Below, piece by piece: positions 9,225 through 19,199 of a DNA stretch of 64,000 nt (within the stretch, counting starts at the first letter, position 1; each line of letters starts with the position of its first letter). A model generated the notes under the pieces. That model saw only the letters and a list, made by a program, of their open reading frames with translations, was not told the DNA's origin and searched no databases. The stretch covers positions 1,050,203-1,114,202 of the forward strand of contig CAUYUJ010012558.1 in assembly GCA_963575745.1 (NCBI GenBank), read 5' to 3'. Origin of the DNA: Prorocentrum cordatum. Taxonomy: Eukaryota > Sar > Dinophyceae > Prorocentrales > Prorocentraceae. Both the position numbers and the translations under genes were made by a program.

Positions 9225-12200
9225 GCCCCTGGAGGATGCTCCGCGTCCAGCTTGCGGCCCGCAGCTCCAGCCGCAGGTTCAGAGCCAGGGAGGCCAGGCC
9301 GAGAGCCTCGCGCCAGCGGCCCGCGTTCACGCACGCGCCGCCTGCGACCTTCAGCGGGGACTCGTGCAGCTCTACGCCGCTGGCGACCAGGGCCACTAGC
9401 AGCCCCAGGGCCGCCGCCCACTCCGACTGCCGCCTTCGCTGATCCTCCGCACGCGTGTGGGCCCCAACCCAGTCCTTGTCCACCGTAGCCCTTCCCTGCA
9501 ACGCAGGCGGTGCGCTGATGGCCGACACGGGCTGCGTGCCATCGGAGGTGCTGAACGGGGGTTCACACATGCTGGGCTTAGCTGCCCCGATACGCAATAC
9601 GCACCACGCAGCGTGCTGACAAGGAGCTCAGCACATAGACTGAACACGGGCCACCACGCATCGAGCTAACACGCAGGGTGTCGACACGGACGCTTTGAAC
9701 ACAGTCGTTACGCGTTGTGTTTCGCCACGGGCGCACCACGGCAGCTAAGACGCGGGGCTGACACGCGTGCTGCAGGAGAGCCCAGAATCGAATCGATAAG
9801 TCGGATCGGCGATCGAAATGAATCGGATCGGCAGAAATCGGCAGCCGAGTTGGGAAAAGTCGAATCGGCAGACATCGGCAGGCTAATAGGCCTCCAATAA
9901 GAAATCGGAGCCCAAGTCGGAATCTCAAGTCGAATCGAATCGGAATCGGAAGCCATCGAAATCGAATCGAATCGAATCGGAGGAATCGAAATAAGCCCTG
10001 AAGACGCGGGGCTGACACGCGTGCTGAGGACCATGAACGCCTGCAGGCCGCCACAGCGCTCGCGTACGTGAACGGGTCCTCCCGGGCACCGCAGCGGCCT
10101 CTCTCGCGGAGCAGGGCCACGGCCTGCCTCCAGTGGCCTGGGAGGGCGCAGGCTGCGTGCGCCCAGGACCGATGCTGGCTGGGCCCATCCTGGTGGGGCT
10201 AGGATCGATGTGTACGCCCTCGCGAATTTAGGCGGCGAGCCAGGGGGGGAAGTGAGAAGGGGCGTACCTTCTCAGAAGGTTCAGAAGTCCCCTGGACTTC
10301 TGAGAAGTTTTCTAAGCCTTCCCCGAAGACAGACAAAAACTTCTGAGAAGGCGCGAGGGCTTCTGAGAAGTCCCGCCGCCTTCTGAGAAGGCCTTCTCCT
10401 TCTCAATTCCCCCCCTCGCTCGCCGCCGAGAATTGGCAAGGAAAGCATGTGCACATACATGTGAGTGCAAATATACACGTGTACACGGATACGGCCGAAC
10501 ATGCGATCAAGAAACCTATCGTGTAAAGGGATCCGGGCCAGCTTCCGAAAATGTATTAGCACATGCCTGGGCCAAGTTCTGCTATTGAATCTGGAGGGCA
10601 AGCGTGCTCAAGAAAATGCGGCAGCAGCTTTTCGTCAAGTTGGTCCAGAAGCGCTGGCCGAGCTTATCGGGAGGAGGTTTCTAATCACATTCTCGGCTGT
10701 ATCTATATATATAGTAGACGTGTGTATTAGATACATAGGTACGCCAAGCCCAGGCCCAGAATCAGCCGGGCCAGTATCGCTGTCCGTATGGGGTACAGTA
10801 GGCGCCCTCCGAAGGCCGCCGAACTCGCAGGACGCCACCGCGGGCTCGAAGGCGCTGATGTGCATCGGCCGCCCCGCGAGGCTGGCCCGGTGCAGCCCCA
10901 GGAGGTGCGCCGCGGCCCGCCAGCTGCCGCTCTGGTGGCCCGCCAGCTGCACCCCGACGCCCAGGAGGTACGTTTGCTGGCGGACGCCGTCCCGCTGCGC
11001 CAGGGCCAGGAGCTCCAGCGCCCCGTCCCAGGGTGTCCGCACAAGGCATCCGCACACCACCACCATGCCCGGCCAGGGCCGTCCTCGGCCCCAGGGCTGC
11101 GCACAGGCCTTCCTGGCCGAGGCCAGGGGGGCCTGTGCATCATGAGGGCCTGGGCGCCACGCCAGGGCCCAGGGCAGCCCTGGCCAGGCAGGGTCGCGGT
11201 GCACGGGTGCCCTCTGCGGATGGTGGCGCCCTGGCTGGGGGTGCGCCGCCGTCCGCCGTCGGCAGCGCTTCGACCCGTGCGGCCGCGAGGGCCCCCAGGG
11301 CGGTGCTGTAGGTGAACTCGTTCGTCTCGAGGCCAGGCCGCCGCCTCCTCAGCGTGCGGAGCAGCCCCAGCGCCGCCACCCAGCAAGCCCCCGTCGCGCA
11401 GGCCGTCAAAACGGCTGAGTGGGTCACGACGCTCGGCTGCACCCGACTGTGTCGCATGGCCGCGACGAGGCCGACAGCCTCACGCCAGGCTCCGCCCCTC
11501 TGGCACGCCATGGCCACCGCCGTGAAGAGCTGGTACTTCTGAACCTTCTGCGGGGCACTGCCGTAGCCCCGCCGCGCTTCCCTCAGCGCACGCAGCGCGG
11601 ACCTGAGGGGCAACGTTGGAGGCGGGGGGGGCCAGCTCAGGAGGGAAACATCGACCTGAAATCGGCCATTCATCGCCCATCGATCGGCGATAGGTCCCCG
11701 ATAGCGAGTCCGCACGGTCCTGGGCGGGGTGGGTCTATCGGGCCCCTCTCGGCGATGCATGGGCGATTGGAGGTCGATGCATCCCCCTCTGAGCGCATCC
11801 CCCCTAACGTTGCCTCGGAGGACCGCCAGATACTGCCCACGTCACAGGCGCCGATCACAGAGAGGCGCGTGAAGGCGTCCCACTCGACGCGCGCGGCCCC
11901 CATGCCCGCCGCAAGCCGCAGCGCCCCGGCCCAATTCCGCGCCTTCGTACAGCCGACGGTGCAGGTGTTCATCATGAAGACGCGGCGCCTTCGGGGATCT
12001 TCTGACCCGGGTCAATCCAGACCCGGGTCAGTCAGGCCTTGCAGGATCCTGCAGGATCATGCAGGATCCTGCAGGATCCTGGGATCCTGCACCCAAGCCC
12101 AGGTCAATGCACCCCTGGCCCTGCAGGATCCTGCAAAATCCGGTGCTCTGACTGACCCCCGTTTGCATTGACCCCCCGTCTCTCGAGCCACGACACCCGC

Positions 12201-12648
12201 TCAGGACCGCGCTCCCGCTGCGGCTCGCGGCGATGAGCCCCAGAACCCGCTCCCACGGCAGACCGTCGGAGAGCTCGCTCTCCTCGGCGTGGCTCCACCT
12301 GGCCCTCAGCTGCGACCCGGCGGCCCTCAGCTCGTTGAGCAGCTCCTGGACCCGCTCCCAGTGGCCCCCCGACACCCACGCCTGCCTGACGCCATTGCAG
12401 AGATGCAGCGCCTTCGAGTACGGGACGCTTCGCAGGGTCCCGAGCGAGAGGGCCCACTGGCGACAGGCCGTCAGCGTCTCGGCGACCCTTCCAGCGATCC
12501 GCGGGCGCAGCAGCGGCGCGAGTTCCAGGCCCCGGAGGCTGCTGAAGGCCTCGAAGGTGCTCTGCCACCGCCGAGCCTGGTGATGCTGCCGGACATCTTC
12601 CAGGAGCCTCTCCAGCAGCCGATTTCCCTCCTCACGGCGTCCAGACAT
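9225..12648 (-). CDS. Pentatricopeptide-repeat (PPR) protein, multi-exon
   Basis: Coding blocks with PPR character follow one another on the minus strand. About 12648-12190: start MSGRREEGNRLLERL, then GGHWERVQELLNELRAAG. About 11990-11838: CTKARNWAGALRLAAGMGA. About 11612-11280, the clearest block: GGAWREAVGLVAAMRHSRV, then QPSVVTHSAVLTACATG and NEFTYSTALGAL. About 11045-10800: GALELLALAQRDGV. About 10195-10035: GHWRQAVALLRERG, then EDPFTYASAVAACR. About 9450-9225: AGRWREALGLASLALN. The helix-pair pattern W..A..LL..M and the spacing fit P-type PPR motifs of about 35 residues. PPR proteins bind RNA, usually in plastids or mitochondria; targeting is not evident here. The segments between blocks carry inverted repeats or a foldback element, listed separately. 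The exon borders and the ends are inferred. Confidence 0.7.
9748..10024. mobile_element. GAATCG-rich insert bounded by a 25-bp direct repeat
   Basis: AAGACGCGGGGCTGACACGC... occurs at 9748-9772 and again at 10000-10024 (25 bases identical, ending GTGCT). Between them lie about 225 bp built from AATCGGAATCG and AATCGAATCG words. The insert sits between two PPR coding blocks. A direct repeat at both borders is what insertion with target duplication, or an intron gained by it, would leave. Confidence 0.6.
10205..10795. other. Presumed intron region of the PPR gene
   Basis: Between PPR blocks; holds the foldback element at 10230-10432 and a moderately A/T-rich part with ATATATATAG at about 10705 and CACATACATGTG-type words at about 10450. 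Open frames of the plus strand show nothing recognisable. Confidence 0.4.
10230..10436. mobile_element. Foldback element with CTTCTGAGAAG palindromes, copy 1
   Basis: The ends are inverted complements: left GGCGGCGAGCCAGGGGGG followed by AAGTGAGAAGG, right CCTTCTC then AATTCCCCCCCTCGCTCG and CCGCC. The interior repeats CTTCTGAGAAG or CTTCTCAGAAG, an odd-length palindrome, at least five times. A relative lies at 13040-13335. Both occur in or next to the PPR gene. No coding capacity. Confidence 0.65.
11050..11275. repeat. GC-rich foldback segment between PPR blocks
   Basis: CCAGGGCC and GGCCAGG words dominate. TGCCCGGCCAGGGC near 11066 is opposed by GCCCTGGCCAGGCA near 11178, an inverted pair with further weak matching outwards (GGTGG/CCACC). 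The PPR reading on the minus strand stops at its upper edge and resumes in another frame at its lower edge, so it is probably an intron. Confidence 0.45.
11612..11838. mobile_element. Foldback element interrupting the PPR reading frame
   Basis: In minus-strand sense the segment begins after the block ending CDVGSIW with GTATCTGGCGG and ends CGTTGCCCCTCAG before the next PPR block. The ends are inverted: GAGGCAACGTT followed by a G run, against a C run, AACGTTGCCCCTC. Inside, CATCGACCT...CGCCCATGCATCGCC is opposed by a complementary copy near 11650-11685. GT and AG borders, terminal inverted repeats and absence of coding match the introner type of intron-forming element. Confidence 0.6.
12000..12180. 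mobile_element. Foldback element at the next PPR frame break
   Basis: The left arm has GACCCGGGTCA twice, then GTCAGTCAGGCC and TGCAGGATCCTGCAGG. The right arm, read as complement, has GGGGGTCAGTCAGAGC and TGCAGGATCCTGCAGGG. TGCAGGATCC is repeated several times in the centre. It separates the first and second PPR coding blocks. Probably an intron made by an element different from that at 11612-11838. Confidence 0.55.
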
Positions 12649-12734
12649 CCAAGCGGCACTCTTCCGGAGATCCGGAGGCGAGCCCCAAAGACGCGCTGGA
12701 AACGGCAGCAAAGAAAGGTCTGACAGACCCCCCA

Positions 12735-12865
12735 CTCCGATCCTCGGGGACCGAGGGCAGAACTCTCGCGTTGACTGCGAGGGTGTTGGGCCCCCGCTGG
12801 CGATGCACACAGGCGATTGAGGGTCGGCGCATCCCCCTACGGCCAGGAACTTTGGGATGTCGCGG
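12735..12865. repeat. Relic related to the 11.7-kb element
   Basis: GGCGATGCACACAGGCGATTGAGGGTCGGCGCATCCCCCT resembles GGCGATGCATGGGCGATTGG and GGTCGATGCATCCCCCT of the element at 11612-11838 (here the longer string is split into words: GGCGATGCAC, AGGCGATTG, GGTCG, GCATCCCCCT). Only one arm is clear. Confidence 0.4.
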
Positions 12866-12883
12866 CGGCGGCCCCGTTGACAC

Positions 12884-13040
12884 GATATGCCTTGCAAGCG
12901 GACAGCGTGTCGCTTCGCGGGTGGTGGGCTGGGAAAAGCTCGGGACGCTGACGCGCGAGAACGGGGACCTGGACAGCGTGTCGCGCCGAAGCGTGGAGGG
13001 CCAGAACCCGCGCCGCGACACGCCTCGCCAAAGCTCCTGA
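12884..13040 (+). repeat. Dispersed repeat K, copy 1
   Basis: Shares with 53197-53393, in the same orientation and order, GACAGCGTGTCGC, a GGGAAAAGCTCGG-like block, GACCTGGACAGCGTGTCGCG, CGAAGCGTGGAGGGCCAGAA, CGACACGC and CAAAGCTCC. Function unknown. It abuts foldback copy 2 here and repeat R there. Confidence 0.7.
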
Positions 13041-13335
13041 CCCGAATTCGGTGGCACCGGAGGGGGGAGGTGGGAAAGAACATGCCTTCTCAGAAGACGG
13101 CAGGGCTTCTCAGAAGGCCTCGGGCCCTCGGGGGATGCTTCCTGTGCCTCGGGGGAAGGCTCAGACAACTCCTCAGACGGCCGGGGGACTTCCGAACCTT
13201 CTGAGACGACCCGCCCTCTGTCTGAGAGGTCTTCTGCGTCTCCGAGCAAGGCTCAGAAAGCTCCTCAGCAGATCGGGGGACTTCCGAGCCTTCTCAGAAG
13301 GCCCGCACCCCTCTCACTTCCCCCCGGGCTCGATG
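13040..13335. mobile_element. Foldback element with CTTCTCAGAAG palindromes, copy 2
   Basis: Left end GGTGGCACCGGAGGGGGGAG and GTGGGAAAG, right end CCCTCTCACTTCCCCCCGGG and CTCGATGCC, inverted complements with mismatches. CTTCTCAGAAG occurs near 13085 and 13107 at the left and near 13290 at the right, with diverged copies between. It belongs to the family of 10230-10436. Confidence 0.6.
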
Positions 13336-13654
13336 CCAACACATGTGCCCCTGGCCCAAGGTGCCCGCAGCTTTCCGCTGAATTCTGGAGCCCCCTGGGG
13401 CCCTCCGGGCCTCGTGAGGGGTGCTCGCCGCCGACGACCGCTGCCCCTCACGGGGGGGGGGGCACCCCGCGTCCTGGCCCAGCAGGGGCGGCCTCCTGCC
13501 CGCCTCGCCCCCCCTCGCCCCCCGGCGGCAGCCCCGGCCGCGGGCGCCCGAGCAGCCACGGGCGGTGCCTGCTGCCACTGCCACCCCCCGCCACCCCCGC
13601 CAGGAGCCCTCCCTCCCGCCTCCCTCCCCCGCCATCCCCTCCTCCCTCCTCCCG

Positions 13655-13825
13655 TTCTTGACGTCCGGCTGACATGAGGCGGGGTCTGGTGCCGTTCCTC
13701 CCTCCTCCGTCCTCCTCTTCCTCCTCCTCCGTCCTCCTCCTCCTCCTCCTCCTTCTCCCCCTCAACTTTCGTTTTCTGACGTTTGGCAAACATGAGGCGG
13801 GGCCTGTTGCGCTCGTGTGCGGCAA
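13655..13825. repeat. Direct repeat around a TCC tract
   Basis: TTCTTGACGTCCGGCTGACATGAGGCGGGG at about 13655 (given here as TTCTTGACGTCCGGC plus ATGAGGCGGGG) returns as TTCTGACGTTTGGC plus ATGAGGCGGGG at about 13775. Between them lies a TCC array. Confidence 0.65.
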
Positions 13826-13999
13826 CCGGTAAGAACACCTGAACGCAGACTAAGCGGAGCGGAAGGTGCGAGGAGGCACAAGAAAGTAAAGAACCCCAAG
13901 AGGGCATACAGTATTAGATTTGCAGGCGTCAGCAAGGTTCCTTCCCACTGCTCCTCAACATCATCCCCCATACCCTTGATCCTTCCCATAGCAAAGGCC

Positions 14000-15360
14000 C
14001 TCATCGAGAGCAGTTCGCGCCCTCCCTGAGGGCAGCTAGTAAGCAACGTGCGCTGCCTACGACACGCCAAATGCGCGCCGGCGTAGCGTCCTCCTCCACC
14101 ACCTCCACCACCTCCACCGAATCCCCAATGCCAATCGCACCGATACAAGCAACAAAGCTCAACAGTGCATATATTGTATGGCTGGCACAGTTTGAACAGG
14201 CTGGCGTGTTTGGCACAAGTGTGTGGCGCAACGGTCTTACTGGATCGATACTGAACTGGTGCACTACTGCTTATGTGTGCAGACAATCTGGCGTGGCAGA
14301 GCCAAACAAGCAGGTGGCATCCTTCCCTCCCTCTCCAACGAACCGATCCTCCACCTATCAGCCCCGAGTGCGCGTTTGCACGTCCCTCATCGAGGGCAGT
14401 TGAAATGTTAGCATTGGAATGGCAAACTTCTGTAACATACATAAGTGAGGCAATTCGTGGGTTGCTACCAGGTTTTTTCGATTCCTCAGAAGGGGGGGGG
14501 CCTTCATCGTTCTAGTTCCCAGGGGAGGCATCACTGTGGCCACCAGTATAGCTATTGTGTTTCCCTTTTAATTGCACGCGCACCTCGCAAACCATGCCAG
14601 ATAATGAAGAAGCCTCCCTCCAGGCCTCCACGAAATCAAAAAAAAGAAACAGAGCGGACGTGGTGCATGGTGAAAGCGGATGCGTCAGAATGCTCCCTCG
14701 TCGAAGGCAACGCGGCGCCTGCAGGCACCATGCGCGGCAACTGATCATTCACCATCCCCCCAGTCGCCCATCCTGTACACGGCCCTCGTCGAGGGTCAGC
14801 GTAGTGCGTGATGCTGCCCCCTGGGCCTGGAGGCAGCTGCTGGTTACGCAAGCGCTGTGGGACCTATGAGGCGAACTGGCGACACCTAGGGATATCAATG
14901 GGGTGCACTGGCAACACGATTCCTGTCGCTGTGGGATTTATGAGGCGCGCTGGCAAGCAGTTTGCTACGAAATCAGGTTTGGAGCTGCCGCCGCACGCAA
15001 GACACAGCACTTGTCGAACTCCAGGAGCGCATCACATCTGCCATCCATCCTCCAAACACATATCCTCCATCTCCTCCGCCCTTCTCGGCTCTGCAAGTGC
15101 TGGGTTCTGATGGTTGCGTGAACACTGCGGGGCTCTTGAAGCGCACTGGGGACCAGTCTGCTATGCAGTCAGGCTCTGAGCTGCCGCTGCACGCAAGACA
15201 AAGACACGCGCCTTCCTCCAAGAGCGCATTGACTCCCCCGCCTCCCTCTCCAATCGTCCTCCTCGCTAGCGGGGTGCGCAAATCGTGTGAGACTCATACT
15301 GGCAACCCGCTTGCTGTGGAAAGCGGTTCTGAACTGCCGCCCCACTCATGACAGAAACGA
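14000..15360. repeat. Highly diverged tandem repeat, about 150-195 bp units
   Basis: Three clear units: CGCTGGCAAGCAGTTTGCT with GGAGCTGCCGCCGCACGCAA at about 14950, CACTGGGGACCAGTCTGCT with GAGCTGCCGCTGCACGCAA at about 15145, and ACTGGCAACCCGCTTGCT with GAACTGCCGCCCCACTC at about 15298. Weaker relatives go back to about 14190. CCCTCATCGAGGGCA-type palindromes recur at 13998, 14390, 14690 and 14785. No gene seen. Confidence 0.55.
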
Positions 15361-15364
15361 ATGT

Positions 15365-15830
15365 GCACGAACACGGTCCATCAGCAAGTCGCAGCGGCAC
15401 TGCATAAGCAACATCGAGTAGGCGCAGCACCCAAACGAAAGGGGCGAAGAGGCATGCGCAGACATCCAACGAGGCGGACGCACATGCAAGAGTGCTTCTC
15501 CAACCAGCGGCGGGGGACGGCCCCGGGGGGGGACGAGAGGCCAGCGCGGCCCGAAGGAACAGGAAGGGCAAGAGATGAAGAGGGGGCGACAGTGCTACAT
15601 TAGGAGGGACCTCTGCTCGAATGAAAGAACCGAAGCCGATGCAATCGAGACCCCGCGTGATTGTTTACTGTGCGCAGGTGACCAGCAAGCCCAGCGACGA
15701 CGCGCCATATGCGCGCCGTGAGGACTAGAGGAGGAATGCGACGACGACGACGACGGATGAAGCAGGAGCGAAGCAGAATATGAAGAAGTGTGGAACACGA
15801 AGCAACACATAAATGGTTGACTGTATCGCG
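15365..15830. other. No supported gene
   Basis: Open frames are short and lack motifs. Nothing further seen. Confidence 0.35.
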
Positions 15831-15834
15831 TCAA

Positions 15835-17265
15835 TCAACCATGCTTATTGCAGGGAACAGTGTGCAATGCTGCGCGCATGGCTTCGATGCTAGAGAACAG
15901 TCCGTCAATCTCATCCCCGTAGGGTTGTGGAGGACACTGCTGCGACTGAAGCAACATTAGTTTGCCAGACTCTCCGATGGATCGGATAATTGCCGCCACT
16001 TGGTCATCAAAAGGTCGCGCAGGCGTAATCTATGATAGCTCAGCATCGCTTCCACTCGAGCCCAGCTCGACCCCTCTAGGCAAAATACGGCGTCGAGTGC
16101 ACCTAGACCGCCGCACATCTCATTGCAATGCTGTACAATCACATTTCCGTCCGTGACAATTGCTTGGGCACGCTATTGATCCCATTATTTGGTGGAGCTG
16201 CTATCAAGTTGCTGTAAGCTGGCCTGGTACTGGGTCGCCTGCGGGAACTCTTCGCGAAACTGCTGCATTGTGCCATACGTCGTATTTCGAAACCACTGGC
16301 CGTCGACACCTCTGACGGACTCTATATGTCCCTGATACTCTCCGCTGCCCTTTGTGCCTTGCACGCCAGCAGTCTCTGATCGAGTGGCGATGACATCTGA
16401 ATGAATGTCAATGACATCTGGCTGAGAGCCAACGTGATCTAGTTGAAGGCCAACGACATCTGACGGACTGCCAGCGACACCTGATTGAATGCCAACGACA
16501 AATGACTGGGCGCCAGCAACATCTGACTGAGAGCCAACGCCATATGATTGAGTGCCAATGACATTTGGCTGAGTACCAACGACTGCTGACGGACCGCTGA
16601 CGTAATCAAATTTAATGCCAATGACGTCTGATTTAAAGCCAACGGCGTCTGGCTGAATGCCGGAAGAATCCGGCTTAGTGCCATGCGCTCGACTGCGTTG
16701 TGCGAATTTGTCTTCCTGCCAACGTGTCTTGTTGCAACATATGCGGTGCCATATATTGTGATGTCCGGTTTGCGTGCCACGAGCTTTTTCCCAGACGTAG
16801 TGCCGCGGAACTACCTTGCGTAGCGGGTAACTTGCGTAAGCCTTCAACGACTTTACTGCCAACCGCTTCAGGACAGTGTGCAAACTGAAAGCCAGCCGAC
16901 GGTATCCGATTGAGTGCCAACATCATATGGCTGAGTGCCACTTCAGAGCCCGCCTACGGTATCTGGCTGAGTGCCAATGGAGTCCTTAGTCGCTGTAGTT
17001 TCCTGATTGGCGTCATGGACTGCCAACGCTAGTCCGGATGAGTACCAATAACATTTGACTGAGTGCCAATGGCATCTGATGGAATGACAACGTATCTGGT
17101 TGTGTGCTTACAACATATGACTGGATACCAACAACATCTGGCTGACTGTCAACATTATCTGGCTCAGTGCCTGAAACACCTGACTGAGTGTCAGCGACAT
17201 CTGGCTAAATACAAACATCAGTTGTCTGAGTACCAACGACACCTGATTGAGTATCTATGTGATGA
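15835..17265 (-). pseudogene. Heptapeptide-repeat protein gene, disrupted
   Basis: On the minus strand a repeat of about seven residues, of the type VGxQSDV, runs from about 17265 to 16390. It is interrupted by a stop near 17205 and by non-repeat sequence. It is followed by a non-repeat part (GVDGQWFRNTTYGTMQQF ... QASLQQLDSSSTK) with a stop at 16185-16187. The same frame then goes on through a further stop to QHCNEMCGGLGALDAVF and GSSWARVEAML. A shifted frame carries DDQVAAIIRSIGESGKL, PQPYGDEIDGLFSSIEAM and a stop at 15835-15837. Mixed composition and continuity suggest a once functional protein, or a gene with short introns I cannot place. Not recognised. The repeat resembles no family I can name. 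Confidence 0.4.
16385..17265. repeat. 21-bp minisatellite
   Basis: Units such as GACTGAGTGCCAACGACATCT follow each other with period 21 at 16385-16690 and 17040-17265, with scattered units at 16900-16990. Period 21 keeps frame, so both strands encode seven-residue repeats. Confidence 0.8.
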
Positions 17266-17604
17266 GCATCGAATCGATTTGAGTCCAGACCCGGATACGC
17301 TTATTCAGCATATCGTAGCGGAGGACTTGTTGTGGGCAATTGCGTAACAACTCTGGCGGGCGATCTACAGGCGGCGGTGGCACCAGTATTAATGAAGGGA
17401 GAGACGGCAGACATGGTGGAAGCTGAAAACTTGTGTAACCGACTGTGCGAGAGTCAACATTACGCGCATGCGTGCCAACGCGTGGAGCAATTACACTTGC
17501 GTGTTAATCAAGACCAGCACGCGCTTGATAAGCATTGCTTGCTTGATTGCCAGGTGCTTTTGCTGAGAAGCCCAGAGCCTGTACCTGATGTATCTCATGC
17601 GTAA
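17063..17604 (+). CDS. Heptad-repeat open frames, weak
   Basis: Two overlapping plus-strand frames. The first (17063-17347) reads the 21-bp repeat as LTECQRHLAKYKHQLSEYQR-type heptads that look like a coiled coil and ends HIVAEDLLWAIA. The second (17332-17604) continues with AENLCNRLCESQHYAHACQR and ends EPVPDVSHA. The two could be one gene with a small intron or frameshift. Because the 21-bp array is open on both strands, the coiled-coil look may be an artefact of the repeat. The second part has a more protein-like composition. Confidence 0.25.
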
Positions 17605-17777
17605 GGGCAAATGGTATTCTACGCGTTCGAGCTGCATAGCCCAATCTGCACATTGCCTTTTTGACATGGGATGATGCAGCATGGGGAGAGCAAGAGGAAA
17701 TATGAGCCATGAAGAGGCCTCGCGCGCGCGTGGAAAGGTCTCGGGTGGCGTGGGCGGTCTGGCTGTGACCACCGCGC

Positions 17778-18596
17778 TCAGATCACGGGCGGCTCTCTCA
17801 ATCTTTCGAGAGGTCGTGAGCTTCCTCCTCCTTCTTCCAAATGGGTCTGAGTTGCGCATCCCTGGGGGCTGGGGGCATGCCTCATCTTATCTGAGGTATA
17901 ATGGAAAAACGAATGTGTGTTTCTGTGCCGTTTGTGGATTGTTGGGATCCCAGCAGCTGCTGGGGCTGGGTACGGAGTGCCTGCAGAAGGCCACCCCCGC
18001 CCGTGCTGGACATCTCGAGCGAATTCAAAAAGGTTGATGGCCAAAGGCCTACAGTAAGACCGAGACAGCCAAGCGGGACCAGAAGGGGCTCCCTTATTGA
18101 TAGGATGGCTGGACATCGTCCAGGGGCTCTTACTCGTTCTCTTACTCTCCTCATCCTCCGCCAGCCGCACCGGCAGGAAAGGGCGATTTACACAGACTCC
18201 ATCAGGGTCTGTGGTCGAAAGTCCTGGGTCAGGCCGAGAAGGCACGACGTTCAGGCCCCAGGCCCGAATTTCCGGCCTCGGCGTAGGGTCCCACTTCCCT
18301 TCGCTTAGCGAACCTGTATTATCATTATCATTATTCTCGTCGTCCTCCTCCGCATTCCCCTCCTCCCTCTCCTCATCCGGCCTGGTCGCTGTACGCAGCT
18401 CGAGTACCCACATGTGCCGCCTGCAGAGCAGTGCACACTGCCGAGCTGCTGCGGCAGGCAGAGCCTCCCTCCTTCTGCCAGGCTTGCCCCAGGAACACTC
18501 GCGGATGGAGGAGAGAGGTGGGAAGGTCTGGGGAATTCGTTGGTTTTTGTTCCACCCTTCCTGTGTAGGCCTCCAGAAGGGGTCCGACGACCTCAA
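17778..18596 (-). CDS. Hypothetical 272-codon open frame
   Basis: An uninterrupted frame from an ATG at 18596 (MRSSDPFWRPTQEGW) with an acidic stretch near residues 75-95 (EEGNAEEDDENNDNDN) and mixed composition after it (KWDPTPRPEIRAWGLNV, SRSYCRPLAINLFEFARD). It has no recognised domain. A similar start, MRNSDPFGRRRR, occurs in a minus-strand frame at 17859, which suggests a partial duplication. It could be coding or a chance frame. Confidence 0.25.
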   Translation of the reverse strand: MRSSDPFWRPTQEGWNKNQRIPQTFPPLSSIRECSWGKPGRRREALPAAAARQCALLCRRHMWVLELRTATRPDEEREEGNAEEDDENNDNDNTGSLSEGKWDPTPRPEIRAWGLNVVPSRPDPGLSTTDPDGVCVNRPFLPVRLAEDEESKRTSKSPWTMSSHPINKGAPSGPAWLSRSYCRPLAINLFEFARDVQHGRGWPSAGTPYPAPAAAGIPTIHKRHRNTHSFFHYTSDKMRHAPSPQGCATQTHLEEGGGSSRPLERLREPPVI

Positions 18597-18657
18597 GGGT
18601 TTGCTTGTCTATCTCTGTAATTATCCTCCCCGCTCCCCCGCCCCCCTCATCATTCCT

Positions 18658-18745
18658 CCTCCTCCTCACTCTCTCCGCATCCTCCTCCTCCTCCTCCTCC
18701 TCCTCCTCCTCCTCCTCCTCCTCCTCCTCCTCCTCCTCCCCCTCC
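18658..18745. repeat. (TCC)n microsatellite
   Basis: TCC repeats flanked by CCTCCCC-type sequence. Confidence 0.9.
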
Positions 18746-18832
18746 TCCACCTCCCAATTTCCGAATTATTTTCCCCCCTACTCCCCCCTCCTCCCGAATT
18801 CCCCCTTCCCCCCCTCGTTCCTCAACCAAGTC

Positions 18833-19016
<184 letters not shown>

Positions 19017-19199
19017 CGGCGCCCAGGCGGCCGCTGCCGCGCCCGCGGCCGCCGCCGCGCCGGCCGCAGCACCAGGGCGCCGCGTGCGCAACGCGCGGCG
19101 GCGGCGGCCCGCCCCAGGCCGCCCGGGCGGCCGCAATGCGCGCGCGCGAGGGCGCCGCGTCGGGGGGGCGGGCCGTGCCTCTCGAGGGCAGCGCCGCCA

